Assembly: GCA_963575745.1 (NCBI GenBank)
Contig: CAUYUJ010011450.1
Location: 1-22,857, forward strand
Direction: 5' to 3'
Length of the DNA: 22,857 bases
Origin: Prorocentrum cordatum
Lineage: Eukaryota > Sar > Dinophyceae > Prorocentrales > Prorocentraceae
The notes under the pieces are model-generated. The model made no database searches and was not told the origin of the DNA. It was given only the letters and a program-made list of their open reading frames with translations. Positions within the stretch are counted from its first letter, which is position 1. Each line of letters starts with the position of its first letter. Positions 8,816 through 15,885 of this stretch are shown here, one piece after another. The position numbers were made by a program, and so were the translations under genes.

Positions 8816-9006
8816 GGCAACCTCATCCTCATCCTCATCCTCACCCTCATCATCGTCATCGCCATCGCCATCGCCATCGTCATTGTCATCGTCATCGGCA
8901 TCGTCATCGCCATCGTCATCATCGTAATCATCGTCATCATCGTCCTCATCGTAATCGCCATCGTCACCATCATCACCATCATCATCGTCATCGTCGTCGT
9001 CGTCGA
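8816..9006. repeat. GAT/GAC (ATC/GTC) trinucleotide microsatellite
   Basis: CATCCTCATCCTCATCCTCA grades into TCGTCATCGCCATCG repeats. The minus strand would read a run of about 60 mostly Asp residues, another frame mostly Met/Thr. It adjoins the CAG-type tract without a gap, giving a compound microsatellite of about 500 bp. Confidence 0.92.
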
Positions 9007-9130
9007 CATCGGCAGCTCTCATGGGCAGCGTCTCCGAATAGGCTGGTGGGGACACGCGAAGAATCCCACCAACCCTCTGGGCGTCGGTGGTTTAGAGCGT
9101 TTCCTCTTCCCCCCCTCCTTCTTCCCCTTC

Positions 9131-9152
9131 GGGGAGGGGTTTACCCCTCCCC
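9131..9152. other. Perfect 9-bp stem-loop GGGGAGGGG-TTTA-CCCCTCCCC
   Basis: The two 9-base arms are exact reverse complements with a 4-base TTTA loop. It sits in a run of alternating C- and G-tracts (9100-9190) between the GAT tract and the CCAAGAGG repeat. Function unknown. Confidence 0.85.
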
Positions 9153-9214
9153 CTTCCCCCCTCCCCACTGACCCGGACAGGGGGGGGCCGCGGGTAGTTA
9201 GAGCGTCCAAAACG

Positions 9215-9915
9215 GCCCAGCACGGCTCCAAGAGGGCCTCAGAGAACTCAAGATGACCTCCAAGATGGCTCAAGATAGCGCAAGATGCCTCAGTATGGTC
9301 CCCATGATGTTCCAAGACGCTCCAAGAACTCCCCAATACGGTTCCAAGTGCCCACAAGAGCATCATTAGGATGCATCCAAGAGGCCAGAAATGCTTCAAA
9401 ACCCTGGGGGAAATCAATGTTTTTGGTGTTCTCACTTTTTCGCTTGCGATGCACATCCGACGCGTCAAGATGGCTCCAAGATGGCTCAAGATAGCTCCAA
9501 GAGGGGCCCAAGAGAGCCTCAGGATGGCTCCGAGAGCGGCCACGAGCGCTCCAAAAGCGATCCAAGAGGGGTCCAGGAAACGATTTTTGGAGTTCCTGGG
9601 GGGGCTGTAACTAGGGAGCCCCGCTTCCTTGGCCGATGTCCTCCAAAATTGCCCCAAGAGCGCCCCAGCAGGGCCTTCAAGGGCGCCCAGACGGGTCCAA
9701 AAGGAGCCCAAGCCCCCCAAAACAGCTTCCCAAGAGGCCCCAAGAGACCACCCAGAGGCACCCAAGGGGCAAAGATGGCCCCAAGAAGCGCCCAGGAGGC
9801 CCCCAAAGGCCCCAAGATGGCCCCAAGAGGCCCCAAGAGGCCCCCAGGAGGCCCCAAAGAGGATCCCGAACGGCCCACAGATGCCCCCCCGAGGCACCCA
9901 ACACGCCAAAAAGCA
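9215..9915. repeat. Degenerate CAAGATGGCTC / CCAAGAGGCCC repeat, forward orientation
   Basis: Short units such as CTCCAAGATGGCTCAAGATA, CCCCAAGAGGCCCCAAGAGG and GCGCCCAGGAGGCCCCC recur at roughly 10-20 bp spacing with much variation. The resulting minus-strand frames read LGASWG and GPLGASWG-like repeats and overlap open plus frames, so they are not supported as genes. Related sequence occurs at 10735-11065 and 20600-20675. Confidence 0.8.
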
Positions 9916-9921
9916 CCCTCT

Positions 9922-9975
9922 ACTCGCCTGGGCGTCGTTTCTGGACGGGCTGGTGGGGATACGCGAAGCGTCTAA
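9922..9975. repeat. Dispersed repeat D1, partial copy c (head only)
   Basis: CTCGCCTGGGCGTCGTTTCT, then GGACGGGCTGGTGGGGATAC and GCGAAGCGTC, match the head of copy b. The rest of D1 is absent. A weaker head-like match lies at 9025-9090 (AGGCTGGTGGGGACACGCGA and CTGGGCGTCGGTGG). Confidence 0.8.
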
Positions 9976-9984
9976 AGTTTCCAA

Positions 9985-10125
9985 GGGTGAACTCTTGGGT
10001 TGTCTTGAAGCGATCTTAAGCCATATTCGAACGCTCTTGGGCGGTCTTGGGCTCTCTTGGAGCGCGCTTGGGCCGTCTTGGAGCCCTCTAGAGCGTCTCT
10101 TGGGCCGTCTTGGGGGCCAGCAGCA
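9985..10125. repeat. Same degenerate repeat in reverse orientation
   Basis: CTTGGGCGGTCTTGGGCTCT, CTTGGAGCGCGCTTGGGCCG and TCTCTTGGGCCGTCTTGG are reverse complements of the CCCAAGAGG-type words of 9215-9915. A short D1 head fragment lies between the two orientations. Confidence 0.75.
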
Positions 10126-10340
10126 ACGTCGGCAACACCACTACCACCACCATCAGCAGCACCAGCGGCCGATGTTGGAGCTGTAGTGGTCTTGGGCACC
10201 TTCTCCCTCCTCTTCCTCCTCCTATTCATCGTCCTTCCCCCCACTCATTCATCCGTCCGTCCACCCAGACTTCCCCTTCTCCTCATCCCTCCTTCGCTCG
10301 GTTCGGCCATCCCCCTCTTTGCTCCCACGCTTCCCTTGAC
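10126..10340. other. CACCATCAGCAGC tract and pyrimidine-rich sequence; no gene seen
   Basis: 10137-10175 holds CACCACTACCACCACCATCA and CAGCAGCACC, a short triplet tract. From 10200 to 10335 the plus strand is C/T-rich (CTTCCTCCTCCTATTC and similar). No recognisable coding or RNA gene. Confidence 0.7.
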
Positions 10341-10700
10341 ACATCAACTCGCCTGGGCGTCGTTTCTGGATGGGCCGGTGGGGGTACGCGGAGCGTCAAG
10401 AATTATATTGGCCTCGCGCAAATACGAACCATATTTTTGTGATGGCGCGCCCCTGGTCGAGTTGCCCATGCAAAATTCAATGGCCGATAGGCGGTATGCA
10501 AACTAAGCTCCACTGCGTTCTAAAATCGAAGACGTAAGTAATGTAAAGAATGCCTCACGGAGAAAGTCAACGCAACAAGTGCCCAACAAACTGCTACACC
10601 GAAGACGGTACGGAACGAGCGGTACGTGAACGGAAGATTGGTATAAAGAGTGGTACGGAACGAGCGGTATAAGAACTGCTGCGCCGACACGGTATAATCT
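10341..10700. repeat. Dispersed repeat D1, copy b (83 bp longer)
   Basis: Begins CTCGCCTGGGCGTCGTTTCT and matches copy a through CATGCAAAATTCAATGG. It then has 83 extra bases (about 10484-10566) before rejoining copy a at TCAACGCAACAAGTG. The GGTACGGAACGAGCGGTA tail is shared. The extra piece includes GTAAGT but no convincing paired acceptor. Confidence 0.9.
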
Positions 10701-10734
10701 CAGCCCTGTACGCCCGCCGCAGCCCGAGAGGGCC

Positions 10735-11065
10735 TCGGAGAGCCCAAGATGGCCTCCAATATGGTTCAAGATAGCCCAAGATAGCTTCCACGGTGCTGCA
10801 AAATCCTTCAATATCGTCCCAATAGGGCACTAAGTGGCCTCGAAGCCTCTCCCAAGAGGGCATTCCGTCCGGTGCTAATCTTCGCTTCGATATGCTTCGG
10901 TTACAACTGTTCCGGGAAATTTGCCTCGGCCCCCACCCTGGTTCTGGACGGGAGGGGGCCAGAACGATTGGAGCGTCCAAGATGCCCCAATATGGTTCCA
11001 AGAGGGCCTCGGAGAGCCCAAGACGGCCTCCAAGATGGCTGAACAGATCTCGAGATGGCTCAAAA
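10735..11065. repeat. Degenerate CAAGATGGCCTCC repeat, second forward block
   Basis: AGAGGGCCTCGGAGAGCCCA occurs at both 10728 and 11003. Both are followed by AGATGG or AGACGGCCTCCAA and ATGGTTC-type words, as in the block at 9215-9915. A unique piece at 10800-10920 separates the two sub-blocks. Confidence 0.75.
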
Positions 11066-11339
11066 TAACCTCCTGCGCACATCCAAGAGGAACGTCAAGA
11101 CCGGGAGACGTCATGCAAGAGAACGAAGACAAGTATACATGGTTATCGTCATGTCCAGAATGCAAACCCGCCTTTGATATTGGGAACTCAACCGAAGCAT
11201 CAAGTGAATAATCAAGCAAAGTCTTCGTTCATTGGGAAAATGTATCATCGCATATGTAGAAATCCAACCAATATGTCCTTTCCTGATAGAGCAATCGTGT
11301 TAGAACAAGCCGGCACGGGAACGCAAAGACAGTAATCAG
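11066..11339. other. Sequence with no recognisable feature
   Basis: Roughly balanced composition. A plus-strand frame reads GDVMQENEDKYTWLSS up to a stop at 11209-11211, and a minus frame reads LLYQERTYWLDFYICDDTFS. Both are short and unrecognised. No repeat unit seen. Confidence 0.4.
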
Positions 11340-11452
11340 AAACTTGCCCGAGACTTCACTCTTGGGAGCCTTGGTGATAAGAGCTTGCCACGTCACTGTG
11401 AGTTCTTGGAGCTTTGGCGTCACTGTGAGTTCTTGGAGCCTTGGAGGGGGGC
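11340..11452. repeat. Dispersed repeat D2, copy b, with internal duplication
   Basis: Homologous to 8365-8462. Here CGTCACTGTGAGTTCTTGGA occurs twice in a row with a spacing of 28 bp, a small local duplication absent from copy a. It is followed by a G/C-run module. Confidence 0.8.
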
Positions 11453-11530
11453 CATGATCGAACCCCCACCCCCTCCCCTCCCCCCAGACGTTGACGGGGG
11501 AAGGCGCGGGTCGTTGGAGCGTCCTCGAGA
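11453..11530. repeat. G/C-run module with GTTGGAGCGTCC, dispersed
   Basis: CGCGGGTCGTTGGAGCGTCC resembles CGCGGGTAGTTAGAGCGTCC at 9190-9209 and AGAACGATTGGAGCGTCC at 10961-10978. At the other two sites it leads into the CAAGATGG-type repeat. Here it leads into the 21-bp minisatellite. Confidence 0.65.
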
Positions 11531-11565
11531 TCGAGGCTCGAACCTCGACGTGAACCGCGCACGGC

Positions 11566-12275
11566 ACACGAGCCTGGAGGAGGGTAAAACGAGCCTGGAG
11601 GAAGTCAAAACAAGCTTGGAAGGTAAACCGAGACTGGAAGAAGGTAAAACGAGCCTGGGGGGGGGGTAGAACAAGCCTGGAGGAGAGTAAAACGAGGCTG
11701 GAGGAGGGTATAACGAGCCTGGAGGATAAAGCGCGCTGGGGGGAGGACAGCGCGAGCCTGGAGGAAGGTAAAACGAGCCTGGAGAAGAGTAAAACGAGGC
11801 TGGAGGAGGGTATAATGAGCCTGGGGGATAAAGCGCGCTGGGGAGAGGGTGGCACGAGCCTGGAGGAGGGTAAAACGAGCCAGGAGGGAGTCAAAACAAG
11901 GCTGGAGGAGGGTAAACCGCGCCTGAAAGAAGGTAAAACGAGCCTGGGAGAAGGTAAAACGAGCCTGGAGGAGGGCAACACGAGCCTGGAGGAGGGTAAA
12001 ACAAGCCTGGAGGAGGGTAGCACGAGCCTGGAGGAGGGTAAAACGAGCCTGGGGAGGGGGTAAAGCGAGCCTGGAGGAGGGTAAAACGAGCCTGGAGGAT
12101 GGTAGAACGAGCCTGCATGAGGGTTAAACGACACCGGAAGATGGTAAAACGAGTCTGGAGGAAGGTGAAACGAGCCTGGAGGAGGGCAGAACGAGCCTGG
12201 AGGAGGGCAAAACGAGCCTGGAGGATAAAGCGCGCTGGGGGGAGGCTAACACAAGCCTGGAGGAGGGTAGAACGG
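11566..12275. repeat. 21-bp minisatellite (GGTAAAACGAGCCTGGAGGA-type)
   Basis: About 30 units of roughly 21 bp with scattered variants. Because 21 is divisible by three, the plus strand can read a heptad TSLEEGK over about 80 residues and the minus strand RLVLPSS or PPPGSFY. Frames are broken by units of other lengths. A variant block containing GGATAAAGCGCGCTGGGG occurs at about 11724, 11824 and 12217, which suggests a higher-order arrangement. No start context or flanking domain supports a real gene. Confidence 0.93.
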
Positions 12276-12278
12276 GAA

Positions 12279-12345
12279 GGAGGGAGAGAGACAGAGAGAG
12301 AGAGAGAGAGAACGGACGAACGGACGACGGACGAATGACGAAGAT
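12279..12345. repeat. GA microsatellite and CGGACGAA short repeat
   Basis: A run of GAGAGAGA is followed by AACGGACGAACGGACGACGG, ending in ACGAATGACGAAG. It marks the junction between the minisatellite and the lower-GC island. Confidence 0.85.
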
Positions 12346-12397
12346 ATGATGCTGATTGTAGCGCGATGGTGTTGGCGCTGCGTAAAGAGCATGCGCA

Positions 12398-12792
12398 ATG
12401 CAAGTAACCTGTTCAAGATTTGCCCTTCCGCCGATGACGCGCCATTTTGAAATGCACTTGCAAGAACCGTTCGTGCATGCAACAATTGCATGCGTATGTG
12501 AGCCACGATTTCAGCGCCACTATTTCGTCGGAGTCAAAGGAAATGCGATGCACACTCTGTTGTCTTGGGTTGAAAACTTTTGTTTCCCAATTGTACTTTA
12601 TCATATCATCCAACAAAGTGCAATATTCAAGGTAAACCATGGCCATTATAATCGCAGCATATTCTTCTTTTACCTTTGGCATATTCTTTTTTTCAGGGGA
12701 TTTTGAAACGCACGAACGCCATCTGTATTTTCCGGAGCACGGCAAGTTTGAAGGGGCGCCTTTTGGAAATCTCCAACGAACCTCTTGAATAG
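12398..12792 (+). CDS. Candidate two-exon small ORF (109 codons if spliced)
   Basis: Exon 1 would be 12398-12631, starting MQVTCSRFALPPMTRHFEMH and ending QQSAIFK. Removing 12632-12696 (starts GTAAACC, ends TTCTTTTTTTCAG) joins in phase to 12697-12792, reading GILKRTNAICIFRSTASLKG and ending SNEPLE, then stop. In its favour are a well-formed intron tail and phase-0 joining with no stop. Against it, the opposite strand over the same bases is also open and looks at least as protein-like, and I recognise no family. The two models exclude each other in practice. Confidence 0.22.
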
Positions 12793-12838
12793 CTTCAATG
12801 TGTTTTGCCTGGATGTGTAATGTTTGCAATGCTACCAC
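12413..12838 (-). CDS. Candidate unrecognised protein or exon, 141 codons
   Basis: The minus strand reads MVALQTLHIQAKHIEAIQEV, then MPKVKEEYAAIIMAMVYLEY, LDDMIKYNWETKVFNPRQQS and VALKSWLTYACNCCMHERFL, ending RHRRKGKS. Composition is balanced (K, E, D, Y, W, C all used), unlike the Arg/Ala/Gly/Pro frames of the repeats around it. It could be a decayed gene, one exon of a larger minus-strand gene continuing from 12872-13363, or chance in a lower-GC island. No family recognised. Confidence 0.3.
   Translation of the reverse strand: MVALQTLHIQAKHIEAIQEVRWRFPKGAPSNLPCSGKYRWRSCVSKSPEKKNMPKVKEEYAAIIMAMVYLEYCTLLDDMIKYNWETKVFNPRQQSVHRISFDSDEIVALKSWLTYACNCCMHERFLQVHFKMARHRRKGKS
12632..12696 (+). other. 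Intron-like segment, 65 bp
   Basis: Starts GTAAACC after AAG and ends TTCTTTTTTTCAG, a good donor and a strong pyrimidine tract with AG. The length is not a multiple of three. Confidence 0.35.
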
Positions 12839-12871
12839 ACCCCAATAGGGGCCAGGTTTGGGTCATCAGAT

Positions 12872-13219
12872 TCAAAAAATGGCTCCGAGTTCGCAGATGA
12901 AGGCGCCGTAATTGTTGATTTGTTTTCGTAAAGCGAATGCGGCCTCCTTGCTGTCGCGCGGCATGTTGCCACAGATGAACGAATGAAAGACCTCGCCACC
13001 GCGGAAGACCCAGCGTGGCGAACGGGGGTGTAAAGAACAAATGTTGATTGAATAATCCTTCGATGATTGTTTCATTCGTTTTTCCACCCCTTGCAGTCGG
13101 TCCACATTTTCAACGAGATGTCTGCCATGATTCCCATGATCGGGGAAGAACACTCGCAAAGCGCTGTCAGATTTTCGTGGAAGAAATGTAGAAGCGGGAG
13201 GCAACGGGTGAACACCCAT
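12872..13219 (-). CDS. Candidate unrecognised protein or exon, up to 115 codons
   Basis: The minus strand reads FLPRKSDSALRVFFPDHGNH, then VDRLQGVEKRMKQSSKDYSI, RWVFRGGEVFHSFICGNMPR and DSKEAAFALRKQINNYGAFI, ending CELGAIF before a stop. The stretch RWVFRGG to GAIF is the most protein-like in this island. It overlaps a shifted frame upstream (13072-13363), so an indel or splice near 13100-13190 is possible. No family recognised. Confidence 0.3.
   Translation of the reverse strand: MGVHPLPPASTFLPRKSDSALRVFFPDHGNHGRHLVENVDRLQGVEKRMKQSSKDYSINICSLHPRSPRWVFRGGEVFHSFICGNMPRDSKEAAFALRKQINNYGAFICELGAIF
13028..13096 (+). other. Intron-like segment, about 67-69 bp
   Basis: Ends TTCGTTTTTCCACCCCTTGCAG, preceding TCGGTCCACATTTTC. 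Possible donors are GTGTAAAG at 13028 or GTAAAG at 13030. Its size matches the other intron-like segment in this island, but the plus-strand exon between them contains stops in the frame used by the first. Confidence 0.3.
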
Positions 13220-13363
13220 AAGATTAAGTGCGCTGTCTGTTCAATAGAAGACTGTGCCGCCTTATCCGCCACCGCGCAGCCGCGCATTGAATGTAGCGCA
13301 ATCAGGTCCCATTGGTTCCTCAATATTGGCAAGGGATTGTTCCCAACCGCCTTTTGGTGTTGA
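13072..13363 (-). CDS. Candidate unrecognised coding remnant upstream of the previous entry
   Basis: In another minus frame the segment reads VGNNPLPILRNQWDLIALHS, MRGCAVADKAAQSSIEQTAH, LILWVFTRCLPLLHFFHENL and CSSPIMGIMADISLKMWTDC, ending KGWKNE. The same frame stays open upstream into the 90-bp array, which is repeat-derived. The segment also contains a diverged copy of the higher-order repeat module, so some or all of it may be non-coding. Confidence 0.2.
13230..13262. repeat. HOR module M0 (diverged)
   Basis: GTGCGCTGTCTGTTCAATAG followed by AAGACTGTGCCGCC resembles modules M1-M3. It lies about 115 bp before the first 90-bp array, the same relative position the other modules hold. Confidence 0.6.
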
Positions 13364-13375
13364 ATCCTCTTTATC

Positions 13376-14200
13376 AGGGGCCACGAAACGTGCGAGGGGT
13401 GTGCCGAAATTGGTGTGTGGGCGGCATGCGGGCGCAGCCAGTGGGGCCTTCGGCGGAGCTCCCTATGGGGCCACGAAACGCGTGGGCGGTGTTCCGAAAT
13501 GGGTGTGGGAACCGCATACGGGCGCAGCCGCTGGAGCCTTCGGTGGGGTTCCCTATGGGACCACGAAACGTGTGAGCGGTGTGCCGGAAAGGGGGGGGGG
13601 GCGCCGCATGCGGGCTCAGCCGCTGGGGGCTGCAGTGGAGCTCCGAAGGGGCCACGAAACGTATGAGGGGTGTGCCGAAACGCGTGTGGGGGCGGCACGC
13701 GGGCGCAACCCCTTGGGCCTTCGGTGGGGTTCCCTATGGGGCCACGAAGCGTGTGAGTGGTGTGCCGAAATGGGCGTGGGCGCTGCATGCGGGCGCAGCC
13801 GCTGGCGCCTTCGGTGGAGCTCCCTATGGCACCACGAAGCTTGCGAGGGGTGTGCTGAAATGGGTGCGGGGGCGGCATGCGGGCGCAGCCAGAGGGGCCT
13901 TCGGTGGAGCTCCCTATGGGGCCACGAAACGTGTGAGCGGTATTCCGAAATGGGTGTGGGGACGGCATGCGGGCGCAACCACTGGGGCCTTCGGTGGAGC
14001 TCCCTATGAGGCCACGACAAGTCTGAGGGGGCGCCGAAATGGGTGTGGGGGCGGCGTGCGGGCGCAGCCACTGCCGCCGTCGGTGGAGCACACTATGGGG
14101 CCACGAAGCGTGTGAGCGGTGTTCCGAAGTTGACGTGGGGGCGGCATGCGGGCGCAGTCACTTGAACGTTCGGTGGAGTTCCCTATAGGGCCACGAAACG
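13376..14200. repeat. 90-bp tandem repeat, array A (about 10 units)
   Basis: CCACGAAACG-type anchors fall at 13381, 13471, 13561, 13652, 13742, 13832, 13922, 14012, 14101 and 14191, a 90-bp period. Each unit runs GCCACGAAACGTGTGAG, GTGTGCCGAAATGGGTGTGG, GCGGCATGCGGGCGCAGCC and CTTCGGTGGAGCTCCCTATG, with GCATGC and GGAGCTCC palindromes in most units. Since 90 is divisible by three, frames on both strands read 30-residue repeats. The DNA repeat explains them. Confidence 0.97.
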
Positions 14201-14352
14201 TGATGGTGATGCCGACGACGACAACAGTGATGATGCTGGCGATGCTGATGATGGCGACAACGGTAAGGATGATAATTATGACGGCGACGATGACGACTGA
14301 TGATGACTGACTGCGACTGATGGTGGTGGTGATGATGGATGAGGAGGAGGGG
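14201..14352. repeat. GAT/GAC-rich tract ending array A
   Basis: TGATGGTGATGCCGACGACG through GATGATGACTGACTGCGACT, then GGAGGAGGGGGGAGTCAGCG. Low-complexity purine-rich sequence lies between the last 90-bp unit and module M1. Confidence 0.9.
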
Positions 14353-14383
14353 GGAGTCAGCGGGAGGAGGATGAGTGAACGCG

Positions 14384-14428
14384 GTGCGCTGTCTCTTCAA
14401 GAGGGGGGCCCAACGCCACAATGTGGTT
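14384..14428. repeat. HOR module M1
   Basis: GTGCGCTGTCTCTTCAAGAG, then GGGGGGCCCAACGCCACAA. Matches M2 and M3 over about 35 bp. The following leader (14440-14590) ends GCAGTTGTGAGTGCCGCAGT then TCTTCGGTGGAGCTCCCTG, as does the leader after M2. Confidence 0.85.
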
Positions 14429-14591
14429 GGACAACGCATGCACGCACACGCGCGCACATCAAACAACATTAACCCATTTAAACCGGCTGCGCACAGCATT
14501 CCTACAGGAACCCCTTCTCCCCACAAAAAAACGACTTAGCCTGGCGACGGGCGAAACCATTTGCAGTTGTGAGTGCCGCAGTTGAGGGCCC

Positions 14592-15618
14592 CGTCTTCGG
14601 TGGAGCTCCCTGTGGGGCCACGGAACGTGTGAGGGGCGCGCCGAACTGGGTGGTGGGGAGGTATGCGGACGCAGCCAATGGCGCCTGCAGTGGAGCTCTC
14701 TGTGGGGCCACGAAACGTGCGATGGGTGTGCCGATATGGGTGGCGGCGAGGCATGCGGGCGCAACCACTGGGTCCTTCGTGGGAGCTCCCTGTGGGGCCA
14801 CGAAACTTGTGGCGTGTGTGCAGACATGGGTGGTGTGGAGGCATGCGGACGCAGCAATTAAGGCATTTGGTGGAGCTCCTATAAGGCTACGAAACGTGTG
14901 AGGGGTGTGCCGACATTGGTGGCGGGAAGCATGCGGACGCAACCGCTGGCGACTTTTGTGGAGCCCCTTGCGAAGCAACGAAACTTGCGAGCGGTGTGCC
15001 GAAATTGGTGGTGGGGAGGCATGCGGACGCAGCCGTTGCGCGAAGGGTGTGCCGACATGGGTGGTGAGGAGGCATGTGGACGCAGCAATTTGGGGCCTAC
15101 GGTGGGGCTCCCCATGGGGCCACGATGCGTGCGACGGGTGTGCTGACATGCGTGGTGGGGAGGCATGCGGGCGCAGCAATTTGAGGCCTTCGGTGGAGCT
15201 CCCCATGGAGCCACGAAGCGTGCGAGGGGTGCGCCGACATGTATGGTGGGGAGGCATGCGGACGCAGCCACAGGCGCCTTCGGTGGATCTCCCTGTGGCG
15301 CCACGAAACGTGTGAGGGGTGTGCCGTACTGGGTGGTGAGGAGGCATGTGGACGCAGCCGCTGTGGCCTTCTGTGGAGCTCCCTGTGGGGCCACGAAACG
15401 AGTGCGGGGCGTACTGGAATGGGTGGTGGGGAGGCATGCGGGCGCAGCCACTGTGGCCTTCTGTGAAGCTCCCTGCGGGGCCACGAAACTAGTGCGGGGC
15501 GTGCCGGAATGGGTGGTGGGGAGGCATGCGGGCGCAACATGTCGCAACCACTGGCGCCTTCGGTGGGGTTCCCTATGGGGCCGCGAACCGTGTGAAGGGG
15601 TGTGCCAGAATCGGCGTG
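14592..15618. repeat. 90-bp tandem repeat, array B (about 12 units, one truncated)
   Basis: Anchors fall at 14618, 14708, 14798, 14887, 14976, 15120, 15211, 15301, 15391, 15481 and 15581. Units here favour GTGGTGGGGAGGCATGCGG. Near 15035 a unit lacks about half its length: GCAGCCGTTG joins CGCGAAGGGTGTGCCGAC. Near 15535 a unit has a 10-bp insertion duplicating CGCAAC. Confidence 0.97.
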
Positions 15619-15766
15619 GGTGAAGATGATAATGATGAAGATGGCGGCGACGATGATGATGATGATGATCATGGGGATGATAAATGACTATGATGATGAA
15701 GGTGATGACGGTGATGATGCTGATGATGTGTGGAGGGAGGAAAGGGGAGGAAGAAGGAGGAAAGCG
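15619..15766. repeat. GAT-rich and purine tract ending array B
   Basis: GAAGATGATAATGATGAAGA and GATGATGATGATGATGATCA are followed by GGAGGGAGGAAAGGGGAGGA. Same position and composition as the tracts ending arrays A and C. Confidence 0.92.
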
Positions 15767-15812
15767 GGGCGCTGTCTCTTCAAAACGAGGAGCCAACACC
15801 ACGCTATCGTTG
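15767..15812. repeat. HOR module M2
   Basis: GGGCGCTGTCTCTTCAAAAC, then GAGGAGCCAACACCACGCTA. The leader after it (to 15885) shares GAACCGCAGTTGTAAATCGC and GTCTTCGGTGAAGCTCCCTG with the M1 leader. Confidence 0.88.
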
Positions 15813-15885
15813 TGATAAAAATTAGATTGGCGAAGGACCCAGCCATATGCAGGTATGAGAACCGCAGTTGTAAATCGCGTCTTCG

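Noticed and set aside
8393-9055. Acidic (Asp-run) protein on the minus strand
   Set aside because: It is produced by the GAT tract and the adjoining CAG tract, and overlapping frames on both strands are also open.
9019-9984. Gly/Leu/Trp repeat protein (LGASWG-type) on the minus strand
   Set aside because: It arises from the CCAAGAGG-type DNA repeat, with competing open plus-strand frames and no recognisable domain.
10530-10545. Splice donor GTAAGT in the extra segment of D1 copy b
   Set aside because: It is not at the edge of the extra segment and there is no convincing acceptor at the other edge.
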